From Symbiodinium microadriaticum (Eukaryota > Sar > Dinophyceae > Suessiales > Symbiodiniaceae), in NCBI GenBank assembly GCA_001939145.1, contig LSRX01001181.1:17504-81503 (forward strand): DNA of 64,000 bases, read 5' to 3'. The translations under genes were made by a program, and so were the position numbers. The notes under the pieces were generated by a model. The model worked only from the letters and a program-made list of their open reading frames with translations. It had not been told where the DNA came from and did no database searches. This document shows, piece by piece, positions 54,255 to 64,000 of this stretch. Numbering within the stretch: position 1 is the first letter of the stretch; the number at the start of each line of letters is the position of its first letter.

Positions 54255-54343
54255 AACCCTAAAGAACCTACCCTTTTAGGGTTCCTTATTATGAATTCTT
54301 TATATAAGTCCTTAAAAGGGTAGGTTATTTGGGGTTAAGGTAA
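54255..54343. mobile_element. MITE family D, close to 50362
   Basis: Nearly identical core TTAGGGTTCCTTATTATGAA; the left terminus is replaced by CCCTAAA. Confidence 0.78.
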
Positions 54344-54496
54344 ACCCTAAACCCTAAACATAGAGTAGACATAAGTAGCCGAATCAACAAGCGCGCGACA
54401 ATGCAGGCTCTAGGTCGGGCTCGGGGGATGAGGTCTGCGGGGGATGAGGTCTGCTACGACGTGGGGGCTGCATAAGTTGCATGTCTTGAGTCTGTA

Positions 54497-54545
54497 GTAT
54501 ATTATATATATATATATATATATTTATTTATTTATTTATTTAGTA
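54497..54545. repeat. TA/TTTA microsatellite
   Basis: TA run then TTTA units. Confidence 0.92.
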
Positions 54546-54824
54546 TCAGAAACTTGTAAGTTGGATTTGCATCAGACGTGGCTCCCCAGCAAGCCCTCAA
54601 CATCAATGAGGAAAACACCCAAAGAGAGGGAAAGCAACGGTGCACTGCTAGGGAAGCTAGTTCGAAGGCGATTCAGGATGCTTACATGATCAGATGACTA
54701 CAAGTTTAACCAACTCTTTCAACTGAATAACTGACACTAAGTAAAATTAGTCAATAGCCATCTGCAGTGCATCCCCAATCATGAACAGTAAAGAAGGAGG
54801 TCGAACTGGAATGGTAAACACCCT

Positions 54825-54920
54825 GGACCAACTCCGCCTCCTGGTCGTTATCAGACTCAGACTCCTCCTGCTCACGAAGTGTGAGGATCGACCGTCCACT
54901 TGCTCCCCTGGTCTTGGTTT
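54825..54920 (-). CDS. Unassigned acidic coding-like exon
   Basis: After ACCAG|G the frame reads GASGRSILTLREQ then EESESDNDQEAELVQ. Acidic low-complexity composition; no family. Confidence 0.35.
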
Positions 54921-55904
54921 TTTTGATACAATACAGAAGTATTGTGTTATTGTAGGCCTTCCAGACCGTGCCCGCCAACGGCATGATCCAGCTACTGAGG
55001 TCCTGCGGCCGGAACCATCTTCCATTGGTTGATGTCCTGCTGAGAATGCCGCCAAGCTTTTACGCGACGGCGCGTGCGAGCTGCTTGTTGCTCAAACCCC
55101 ACACTGCTTTGGCCGCACAATGAAAGGCAGGCTCTTCAGGTTCAATCATTTAGGGCTTGGGGTTTAATTAGGGTTTTAGGGTTAAGGGGTTTAGGGCAGG
55201 CAGGAAAACATTGAAGCAGTGTGTCATAAGTAGGCGAACTACACCCTGAATCTCAAGCCCGAAACACCAGATCCTGAACCCTTAACGCAAGACCCTAAAT
55301 CCCTACACCCTAAACCCCAAAACTCTAAAGACCTCACAAAACCAAATTTGGCTTCTTGATTTGGGTTTAGGGTTTATGGGTTTAGAGTTTACCTGATCCT
55401 GAAAAACCTATCTTTTCAAGGCTCCTTACTTCTGATGTCCTCGAAGAAATCCGTAAATCGGCGGGATGTTGCCTGATTTAAAATCCGTGTTACTTCCGAA
55501 TGTAGGGTCGGCTGTTATTATATACATGTAGCTTGTATGAAGGGTTTCCCTAAACCCCAAACTCTAAAGCCTGAAATGCTAGAGTAACTGATCCCAGGAT
55601 GGTCCTTCCGTACAACCACAGTGAAAGTAGCGATGGCTTTGAGGGGCCTAATTCCATAGTCGGAGTAAATCTAGAGCCTCCGGGGCTGTACTTCGAATCC
55701 CAAGTGGGGGTTTCCGAAAATAGGGGATCCTAATATAGTACCCTCAATAGTAGGATCCTTATTGTAAGGACCCCCAAAAGAAGGTACCCCCGAATTCTCG
55801 GAAAGTCCCAAGTAAGGCCTCTTCGCTAAGTCGCCAGCAACTGGGGAACGGAAGTTTATAGCATCTCATACCGTGATGTGCCAAGGCCCCCTTCCCCTAA
55901 GGTC

Positions 55905-56071
55905 CCTAAGGGTCCAAAGGACCTAATAATACTAACCTACAAAAATACTATCCGTAACCCAAGTACATGATTATTAGGACCTAAGAATCATGTACCTGGG
56001 TTAGGGATAGCATTTTTTGTAGGTTAGTATTCAGAAGAGTATATGACTGTTAGGTACTTGGACCCTTAGGG
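55905..56071. mobile_element. Two nested family E copies, head to head
   Basis: GGGTCCAAAGGACCTAATAA...GATTATTAGGACC is followed by an inverted copy ending AGGTACTTGGACCCTTAGGG. Confidence 0.75.
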
Positions 56072-56147
56072 CCTGAGGGCTCGTCTACGGATCCAGGAGT
56101 TGGCATCAGCAGAAAGCCCCCAACTGAAAGCCCTAAACCCTAAACTA

Positions 56148-56242
56148 CCAAAACCTACTTTTTTTGGCAGGGTCCCTATAAATTCTTTATTAGGGTTCAT
56201 TATAAGCACCTACGAAACAGTAGGTTATGGTAGTTTAAGGTA
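56148..56242. mobile_element. MITE family D (diverged)
   Basis: AAAACCTACTTTTTTTGG pairs with CAGTAGGTTATGGTAG. Confidence 0.55.
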
Positions 56243-56279
56243 AACCCTGAACCCCAACCCGATCGCTCAGGGAGTGGCG

Positions 56280-56325
56280 CGCTCATTAACTTCCGTAGGC
56301 CTTCCTGAGCCCGACGAGAAGGAAG
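56280..56325 (-). CDS. Unassigned coding-like exon
   Basis: After CTCAG|G the frame reads EGLRKLMSAPLPERS. No family. Confidence 0.28.
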
Positions 56326-56794
56326 GAAGGCACCGTGGAAGGCTCAAGGCTTCATAAGGAAACGCTTCAAGGTTTAGGGTTTTAAGGCTCAAGGTTGTCT
56401 AATCTAAGCCCTTAACATAACCGTTTCGGAGAAGCCTAAAGATTGGCACCTAAGCTACACTGGGCGCAACGGCATTCGTGCTGAAGTTTAAGGTTCGCTC
56501 ATGTGTGGGTTCTAAACCTATAAGCCCTAAACCCTAAACTCTAAACTCGAAGGCATAGTACTTGTATTATGTATTTAGACTTGTTCGGGGCTCTGTACTA
56601 CATCATTCTGGTTTCCACAGATTGCAGACGCAAGTTCTACACCCTCGGAATCCGAAGAGGGCGCCTGAGCCCCAAGCCCTAAAACCAAAATCCTTACACC
56701 CCCGATCCAAAACTCCAATTCCTACACCCTAAGCACTAAACCCCTGCAGACTAACCCTAAACATTAATTCCTCAACCATAAGCCCTAAATGCCA

Positions 56795-56885
56795 AAGTTT
56801 CGGACTTCCAATACTGCAAGCAACGAGGATCAGCCCGGAACCAAACAGGTCGAGTGAGTCCCGCGTGAACCACCGGACCACTGCG
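56795..56885 (-). CDS. Unassigned coding-like exon
   Basis: Minus frame AVVRWFTRDSLDLFGSG then LILVACSIGSPKL. Repeat-free; no family recognised. Confidence 0.33.
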
Positions 56886-56999
56886 GTGAAGGGTTTAGGG
56901 TTTAGGGCTTGTGGGGTTGGGTTTAGGGTATGCCCAACCGGGGTGAGGACGAATCGAAGGCTTTGCAGAGGCCGGCTCGGCTGCTGCTGGTCGCTTTCC

Positions 57000-57680
57000 G
57001 GCGGATTGGCTGTATTCGTCCTGATGCGCACTGATGCTCTGCTGCCGCTGCTTGAATGCTGCCTGATGGTCTGCTGCTGGTGCCTGTTTTCGTCCTGATG
57101 CTTTGCTTCTGCCTTTCGTTCGCGTCCGGATGTTCACCGACGCTCTGCTGCCGCTAGTTGGAATCGTCCTGATGCTCTGCTGCTGGTGGCTATGTTCGTC
57201 GTGATGCTCTGCTGCTGCTGGCAGTTTTCGTCCTGAATCGTGCTGAAGCTTTGCTTCTGTCTTTCGTACGCGTCCTGATCCTCACTGATGCTCTGCTGCT
57301 GCTGGCTGTTTTCTTGCTGACGCTTTGCTTCTGCATATCGTACACGTCCAGATGCTCAGTGAATCTCTGCTGCCGCTGGTTGTATTCGTCCTGATGCTCT
57401 GCTGCTGCTGGCTGTTTCGTCTTGATGCTTTGCTTCTGCCTTCTGCACTCCATCCTGATGTTAACTGATGCTTGTATCTCTTGACGCTCTGCTTTGCTGC
57501 TGCTGGTTGTGTTCCTTCTGATGCTCGCTTGCTGCTGGTTGTATTGATCCTGCTGCTACTGCCCTAAACCCTACACCCTAAACCGCCGTGTTCGTCTTGA
57601 TTCTCTGCTGCTGGTGGCTGTATTCGTCCTGGTTCTCACTGATGCTCTTCTGCTGCTGGTTGCTTTCAGTTCGCATCGGT
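57000..57680 (-). repeat. CTG-rich imperfect minisatellite
   Basis: Repeats of GATGCTCTGCTGCTGCTGG, GTTTTCGTCCTGATGC and GCTTTGCTTCTGCC. Read on the minus strand, blocks such as KQPAAAEHQDEYN recur but frames break. It could be a decayed repetitive coding region or a pure minisatellite. Confidence 0.7.
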
Positions 57681-57939
57681 GCTGCTGCTCTTTGAAAGCT
57701 TACATGGACTCACCCTAAACCCTAAACCCATATAAATCCTGAACCCTAGACCCCATGCACGAATATACCCTTGCTGAACCCCATGTGCCTATGATTGTAT
57801 GCGCTGGGGAACCCCCTTTGAGGCCAAACCTTGCATAGTGGTGTATGGGTACATGTACATGCATACTTCGAGCATATCAGCGGCCCACACATAGACTCTA
57901 AATTGCAGGATCATTGATAAAACCTCCATAAGCCCTAAA

Positions 57940-58125
57940 CAAACAGTCTAGCCCTAAACCCTAAACCCTAAACCCCTAAACCCTAAACCCTAAACCCTGA
58001 ACCCTAAACCCTAAACCCTAACAGGCCCTAACACCCTCAACCTCAGCCTTAAAGCCTCAAAGCCTTTAGGGTTTAGGGTTTAGGGGTTTAGGGTTTAGGG
58101 GTCTAGAGGTTTAGGTTTCATCAAA
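57940..58125. repeat. CCCTAAA array then TTTAGGG array
   Basis: C-rich units to 58020 and G-rich units from 58065. Confidence 0.9.
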
Positions 58126-58553
58126 CATTAAATATCCCGAAGCCAAATTAGCCTAGCACACGGCCGCCTAAACGTTTCCAAAACCCACCAGGCTAAATCC
58201 CAAACTCTAAACCCTCAACTCCTACACCCAATACCTTGAACCCTGAACGGGACCCTGAAACCCGAAACCCCAAACCCTAAACCTCAAACGTTAAGTCCTG
58301 AAGCCTGGGTTTGAAACCCAAAAACCTTCTCATCGAACCCTTACTCTAGACTCCTTATGAAAAGAAGCCTTCCCAAGAACCCTACCGGGGAACCCTTATT
58401 CCGGACTCCCTATAGACAGAAGCCTCAACGAACTCTTATTTATTTCCGGAGTTCAGAAACCCTAAACCCCTAAACCCCTAAACCCTAAACCCTAACAAAC
58501 CCGGGAGTTCAGAAAAGCGGCCGTACAAGAAGGAGAGGAGAGCCTGGAAAGCA

Positions 58554-58690
58554 AGTTTGGGGTTTAGGGGTTTAGGGTTTTAGGGTTTAGGGTTCAGGGG
58601 TTTAGGGGTTTAGGATTTAGGGTTTGGGGGTTTTGGGTTTAGGGTTTAGGGTTTTAGGGAATAGGGGTTTAGGGTTTAGGGTTTAGCTCC
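58554..58690 (+). repeat. TTTAGGG/TTTAGGGG array
   Basis: G-rich units; more, degenerate, to about 59070. Confidence 0.9.
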
Positions 58691-59399
58691 AGAATCCATG
58701 GATGCAGGAATCCATTAGCAGTAGGGCCCAAAACCCTAAACCATAATCCCCTAAACCCTAAACCGCATGGGTTTAGAATGTAGTGTTTAGGGTTCCATAA
58801 CGGATCTACAAGGGCCAAGGATTCCGGGTTTAGGGTTCAGGGCTTTATGGGCTTAGGGTCTAAGGGGTTTAGGCGTTTCGGGTTTAGGGGTTTAGGGCTT
58901 TAGGGGTTTAGGGGCTTAGAAGTTCAGGGGCTTGGAGTTAGGTTTTAGGGTTTAGGGGTTTGCAGTTTAGGGGTTTCGGATTTAGGGTTTAGGGATTTAC
59001 GGGTTTAGGGGCTTAGGGTAGGATTTAGGGTTTAGGGCTTTAGGGCTTCACGGTTTAAGGTTTGGGGCTGCAGGAATCCATAACAAGTAAGGGTTTAGGA
59101 TTTAAAGGGTTTAGCATCCTGTGAGGGATCTATACTTGATCCATAAGGGTACGGATTCCGCGATCAGGGCCGTCAGAGAACCACTACCTATCTACCTTTT
59201 CATCATCGATCTATCGACCTTTCTATCTATCTGCATAGGGTTCAGGGATTCATCGGCAATTTAAGCTTATGTTTGTGTTTGGGGCTGAAGGGGTTTAGGT
59301 GTTAGGGTGCTCTATCTGAAGTACTAATCCAGGGTATGCGTAGTATAAAGCCTGCATTGCATAGTAGTGCGCTTCCTCGACACTCATTGCTGGAGATAC

Positions 59400-59580
59400 T
59401 AACCCTAAACCCCAAACCCAAAACCCTAACCCCAAACCCAAAACCCCAAACCCCAAACCCCAAACCCAAAACCCTAAATCCTAAACCCCAAACCCTAAAC
59501 CCTAAGCCCCAAACCCAAAACCCCAAACCCCAAAACCAAAGACCCTAAACCCTAAGCCCCAAACCCCAAAACCCGAAGCC
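59400..59580. repeat. CCCAAAC/CCCTAAA array
   Basis: CCCCAAA and CCCTAAA units; Pro/Lys-rich frames here are artefacts. Confidence 0.92.
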
Positions 59581-59652
59581 CGAAAAGCGATTCCGAGCCC
59601 TGGAGGTCCCTACCCTTTCAATCCTGCAGAACCGTGCAAGGAGCTGTAATTC

Positions 59653-59773
59653 CTACCTTACCCCCCGAAGAACCTACCTTTTTGAGGACTTTAGGGTTTA
59701 GGGTTTAGGGTTTAGGGACAAAGAAACTATAACAAGGAACCCGGAAAAAGTAGGTTACTTGGGGTCCAGGTAA
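59653..59773. mobile_element. MITE family D interrupted by four TTTAGGG units
   Basis: Left AAGAACCTACCTTTTTGAGG and right GGTTACTTGGGGTCCAGGTA. Exactly 28 bases (59690-59717), four perfect TTTAGGG, lie inside; relatives at 53165 and 61312 lack them. Confidence 0.8.
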
Positions 59774-61159
59774 ACCCTAAACCCCTTTACGAGCCGTAAC
59801 AAGACGTTCCGAAGGCGGACAGAAGCTCGAACTACCGGAAGACCACCGCTGACCCAAATATTTCTACGAATCCCTGATCCCTAAATCTCTTTATCCCCTC
59901 AATGCCTCTAAATCCCTAAACCCTGACCCCCTAAATGATAATCCCCCGACCCTAAACCCTTAAACTCAAAAAACAAGGTGCCTTGATGTTGCCGGCGTCG
60001 CCCCACATCCTTAGAAGTCTTTTTGGCACAGGCTAATGAGGTTTTGGGGAAGTTTATGGTTTTGGGTTTAGGGCTTATTAGGTTTGGGGAAGTTTAGGGC
60101 TTAGGGAAGTTTAGGGTTTAGAAGGCTTTAGAGAGAAGGATCCCTAAAGATGTTCGGGGCTTAGAAGGCTTTTGGTTTTCCGCTTTTTCGTGCATAGTCG
60201 GACGAGTTGGCTCTGACTCACTGGTTCTATACGTAAGGGTTTGAGGAATTGATTTTTGGGTTGTATATAGTCTCTCGGTGTTTTTTTCAGGCGTTGACTA
60301 TGGCTTTAGGGGTTTGGGGTTTGTAATTAACCCTAAACCCTACAGCCTAAACCCCTAAACCCTAAACCCTATTGGGCATGTGGTTTCGGATTGTGCGCTG
60401 CCGGCTGTGGATTTAGATTTCGTTTTCTGGGCTCTGCCTGCAGGCTCATACCCTACACCTTTTTTCGGGTACCTACCTTTTTGCACAACAGATCCGAGCC
60501 CTAAAACGGGGTTTCGTGACCCCAGAGTCTAGCGCCTCTTTCTTGGGGGGATAGCAAAGCCATGGTGAGGATCCACTTGTCAGAAACTAAGCCACAGACC
60601 CTGAAGCATAAACCCTTACTAAAACCCGTACGAAAGCAAAATCCTCAACTGCTCCTAAACGCTAAAAACCCACAAGAACTCAACCGTAAATCTAAACCCC
60701 AACAGCCAAAACTCCTGGACCTGGATCGCCAGATAAGCTCTGAATGCCCTGGCCCTCATACATCGCGTGTGGGCATCGTATAGAAGCCTCTAGCAAACTC
60801 TGAAGGTATACAAGCCTATAAGAAACTCTGAAGGAACTCTTGATGGAACCCCGAAGAAGACACCTCTGAAGCGCTTGCAGTAAAAGCCAGAAAGTTGGAA
60901 CGTCACTATCCCTCAGGCCCTGAAGGCAAAAGATTGGGGAGCCCGGCACTAGTCACTGATCATTGTCTATCCATGTTCCAACTTTGCGGGGCTCCCTAAA
61001 CCCCTAAACCCGAAGTCCTGAACCCTTAACCCTAAACGCTAAACCATATCACCCTGAAGCCCTGAACCCTAAAACCTGAGCCCTGAACCCTTAACCCCAA
61101 AAGGCCTGAACCCTTAACCCTAAACCTAAACCCTAAGCCCTGAACCCTTAACCCCCTAT

Positions 61160-61232
61160 ATGAGCCTCTATGCCAATAGCGGTCCGAGGAGAGCACTCTT
61201 TTGAGACATCGAGGACGCCATCTTGCGTAGGC
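61160..61232 (-). CDS. Unassigned coding-like exon
   Basis: After CCAG|G the frame reads VVSLRKMASSMSQK then SALLGPLL. No family. Confidence 0.32.
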
Positions 61233-61311
61233 TCACTACCTGGGGGGGGGGGCAAGTATAGGATTTGTAATTGGGCTCCTTTGTAAAGTTCTAGGTAGGG
61301 AATTTACCTAG

Positions 61312-61410
61312 AACTCTGCTTCCCAATGACCTACATCTTTGAGGACCTGTAGAAGGAAATCATAGCAAGGAATCCCTAAAATGGTCGGTTTTTGGGTGGG
61401 TTCAGGTAAG
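61312..61410. mobile_element. MITE family D (uninterrupted)
   Basis: GACCTACATCTTTGAGGACC and GGTCGGTTTTTGGGTGGG; no TTTAGGG inside. Confidence 0.6.
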
Positions 61411-61594
61411 TCATAATTGCGAAGGTACCTCTCGCCCTAAATAATTAGCCTATATCCTAAAACCCAGACCGAGCCTACACCCCCCCAACTACCCCTTTTT
61501 CTGTCCCAAATACCCATTTTCACGACCATAAGCTAAACCCTAAACCCTAAACCCGAAACCCTAAACTTTTAAGGGCTCTATGAAAGGGCCATTC

Positions 61595-61680
61595 GGGTGT
61601 CCTGGAGGCCCTCAAGGCAACGCTGCTGCATTGAGGGCCGTGGGAGAGAGGAGGCTCTCGAAGAGCCGAACCTTTCTTTT
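61595..61680 (-). other. Coding-like segment, unassigned
   Basis: Minus frame RLFESLLSPTALNAAALP, then stop. No family. Confidence 0.22.
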
Positions 61681-61826
61681 GGGCTTAGGGTTTCAGGTTT
61701 AGGGTTAAGGGTTTGGGGTTTCGGGTTTCGGGTTGCGGGTTCAGGGTTTAGGGCATAGACTTAGGTCGTACAGGGGCCCTTTGTAGGTACTTTAAGGCCT
61801 GAGTATATACCATATCCAAGGTATAT

Positions 61827-61915
61827 GGGTATTTCTCTAAATTAGGTTTTTTCTAGTTCCCCAGAATAGTACGGCACCCTTGAAAAAGGAACCTAAAAGG
61901 GACCCTAATTTAGAC
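61827..61915. mobile_element. MITE family C (right end altered)
   Basis: TTTCTCTAAATTAGG and CCCTAATTTAGA with core GTACGGCACCC. Confidence 0.72.
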
Positions 61916-62117
61916 ATGAGCGCTCATATATGTAATTGGTCTATTTCCTCTGACACCCGAAGAACCAAGGCTTATAACCTTAAGCCCTAGTCGAGGGTCG
62001 GTGGCTTCATTCCTATAAGGGTTCCCCAGAAAACGGCTCAGGGTTTAGGATTTAGGCTTTGGGGCTTCGGGTTTAGGGCAGAGGGCTTATATTGGAGTTG
62101 CAGTTCGGCGCAGTTTG

Positions 62118-62215
62118 ATTTCAACGGCGCCAAACACGATTCTACACGTAGGCTGGTCCATGGCCTTCCGGCAAGCTTTCGAGACGGCAGCAGACGGATC
62201 CGCCCACTTCTTGAC
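62118..62215 (-). CDS. Unassigned coding-like exon
   Basis: Minus frame KKWADPSAAVSKACRK then AMDQPTCR. Repeat-free. With the next two entries it looks like part of one gene. Confidence 0.38.
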
Positions 62216-62289
62216 ACGATTGTGAAACCTTATAAACCCTAAACCCTAAACCCCAAAACCTTAAAAGCCCTAGAGTCTTCAACCTTGAA

Positions 62290-62440
62290 CCCTAAACTGC
62301 TTGCTGGCACTGGGATGGTTCATCGCCAAGTCTTGCTTGGTCATTGCTTGGTCATTTTCGGAACCAAACCATGTGCAGACTGCCTTCCCGATGGCGAGCT
62401 GCGGATCAAGGACAACAAAGCCTGGGAAGCGCTGCATGAT
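62290..62440 (-). CDS. Unassigned coding-like exon
   Basis: Minus frame RFPGFVVLDPQLAIGK then AVCTWFGSENDQAMTKQ. Strongly protein-like; family not recognised. Confidence 0.42.
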
Positions 62441-62467
62441 GCTGTCGTCTGATGAGGGCTAACTGCA

Positions 62468-62555
62468 AGGCTCGGTACGCCACGCGACCACCTTGCAATA
62501 CCCGTCCAGATCCAGATTGACGCAGCACCACCACAGGACTGTGAAGTTGTGAAGT
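62468..62555 (-). CDS. Unassigned coding-like exon
   Basis: Minus frame NFTVLWWCCVNLDLDG then YCKVVAWRTEP. Protein-like; family not recognised. Confidence 0.38.
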
Positions 62556-63114
62556 CAGAAGTCGGAGGAAGTAGCTGTAGGCGCTGTAGAGCCAGGGTTT
62601 CGGTTTCCTACAAAGGTTCGAGTATTAGGAGGGCTCCAGCAAGGTTCGATGTGGGCTAAAAGCGGCTTCGACTCCACGTTGCAGTACCTTCAACATGACT
62701 ATCTACAACAGTTACTGTACGGGTCTGTCTGGCAACATAAAGTGGGGATAGCGATGGACCTCTTACTGCGACCTGGTGGGCTTGCTCATGAAGTTGGTCC
62801 TAACCCCAAATAATACTGTTGATGATACACATCCTGTGTTACCTTAAGGACCCTCAACTATGGAAATTATGGTATATTCCTCATTATGGGTAATGCAGGA
62901 GTTATATCATCAACCGTAGGTGTGCTGGGCACAGTGTGCCGACGATGTGACTGTACACTCACTTCGACCCTATGCAAAAGCTCAAAATCCCAATTCTAAA
63001 CCTAATCTTGAAATCCAAGATCCGGAACCTGAACCCGAAACTTCAGACCCTAAATGCCACGACCTTAAACCCTAAACCCTAAGCCCCCAAGAATTCTAAA
63101 GTTCTGGCATATCG

Positions 63115-63172
63115 GAGATTTCCTGGCTTAGAGGGTCGAATGCGTTCCTGCAGCGCTGATCCGGGCAGTGTG
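63115..63172 (-). CDS. Unassigned coding-like exon
   Basis: After CTGCAG|G the frame reads ERIRPSKPGNLRYA. Short; no family. Confidence 0.25.
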
Positions 63173-63266
63173 CAGTGGTCTTCATCTTAGCTTTAAGCTT
63201 GAATTTTCGGGTTGTTGGGTTTACGGTGGTAAGTTTGGGGTTTCGGGCTTAGCGTGGAGGGTTTAG

Positions 63267-63420
63267 TCACGGCTCAGAGTTTCCGCGCATCTGTTTTGCT
63301 CCAGTCTTCTGTGCCCTTGCAAGCACTTGTGGCCAGGAGCCGTCAAGAGGGGCGCGGGAGAGTTCGATGGTTGGGTTGGGGACATTCTTGGGGCCTGTGC
63401 TGCGTTGTGAATCGGGCTTT
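63267..63420 (-). CDS. Possible C-terminal exon, unassigned
   Basis: Minus frame TIELSRAPLDGSWPQ then VLARAQKTGAKQMRGNSEP and TGA. Protein-like composition; no family. Confidence 0.38.
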
Positions 63421-63657
63421 GCAGACAGACTCAGACAGGCTCTTCTAGAATCACTAGAAGTGTACACATCTTGGGGGCTAGAGACTGCTTTATCACCCTA
63501 AACCCTAAACCTTTACTTGCGCATCAGCAATACGGATGCGGCACATGCGAGTAGAAGCACGGAGCAACATCCCTCGCAGTTGCTGAGTTCCTCAACCCAG
63601 AAAGTGCACATTCTCGGTTCTATCGGGTGCCATGTCACATAAAACCCCGTCCAGCTA

Positions 63658-63830
63658 CTAATACTTTAAGCTCTGACGGGCTCGTCTTAGACTTTTAGGT
63701 ATCTCCCGGAAGCACAGGGCTCTCAGATCATAAGCTGCAGGCACCTGCACTTCTGGGAGGTGCCTGCGCTTCAAAGGCGACTCTTGCCAAGCTCTACGTC
63801 CCCACAGAAGGCAACCTGGGGCGGAAGCTG
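63658..63830 (-). CDS. Possible C-terminal exon, unassigned
   Basis: Minus frame SPLKRRHLPEVQVPAAY then DLRALCFREIPKSLRRA and stop. Basic, Leu/Arg-rich. From here to the right edge nothing else is seen. Confidence 0.33.
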
Positions 63831-64000
63831 AACTGCAAGGATCAATCGGGGCATCGCCGGTGACTTGCATATATTTGGGACGTTCAGGAGACAGGAGATC
63901 CTGAGTAAAGACCCCAAATTATAAGAGCCTCCTTGTCATAAACGGCCCTGAAGAGGCTAGCCCTCATGTTTAAGAACCCTGCACTTGGTGCTGCAAGTAT

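Overview
The window looks like nuclear DNA of a dinoflagellate (alveolate). I did not identify it by search. The case rests on three things seen here. First, TTTAGGG/CCCTAAA telomere-type repeats lie scattered through the whole window. Second, coding DNA is cut into very short exons. Third, the introns of the one gene I can reconstruct use GT, GC and GA 5' splice sites with AG 3' sites almost always followed by G, a pattern reported for dinoflagellates such as Symbiodiniaceae. No bacterial genes, rRNA, tRNA or CRISPR were found.

The main content is a minus-strand gene from about 27.9 kb down to the left edge. It encodes a calcium-dependent protein kinase (CDPK). No open frame in it is long enough to stand out, because about 1.1 kb of coding sequence is spread over 21-22 exons averaging about 52 nt (one is only 16 nt), separated by introns of 0.3-2.5 kb. 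Joined in order and phase they give a full kinase domain: glycine loop, VAVK lysine, helix-C Glu, HR/DLKLEN, DFG, APE, CDMWSMG, and DPYERLSA..HAWL. A CDPK-type junction helix and a first EF-hand follow, and the gene then runs off the left edge. Every intron phase matches between neighbouring exons 2-21. The introns are filled with telomere-like repeats, AT/CATA microsatellites and small inverted-repeat elements.

From 28 to 31 kb lie a 1.1 kb AT-rich tract, GAC/GTC minisatellites in opposite orientation, and a 682-base gap. From 33.0 to 35.4 kb is a 2.4 kb element with 440-bp near-identical direct terminal repeats, which looks like a non-autonomous LTR retrotransposon. From 37 to 64 kb there are many short coding-like segments, nearly all on the minus strand. 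They include a SANT/Myb-like pair of exons present twice in an exact 1,237-bp duplication (37.1 and 42.7 kb), whose second copy stops at a single N and is suspect as an assembly artefact. The shared strand fits a one-directional gene array.

Throughout, I count about a dozen families of 80-140 bp terminal-inverted-repeat (MITE-like) elements. Several members are interrupted in the middle by TTTAGGG tracts that undisturbed relatives lack. This suggests that the telomere-like repeats were added at internal breaks or spread as insertions. Assembly gaps (682 and 262 N) and four single Ns are marked. All functional calls are by eye; no database or alignment was run.
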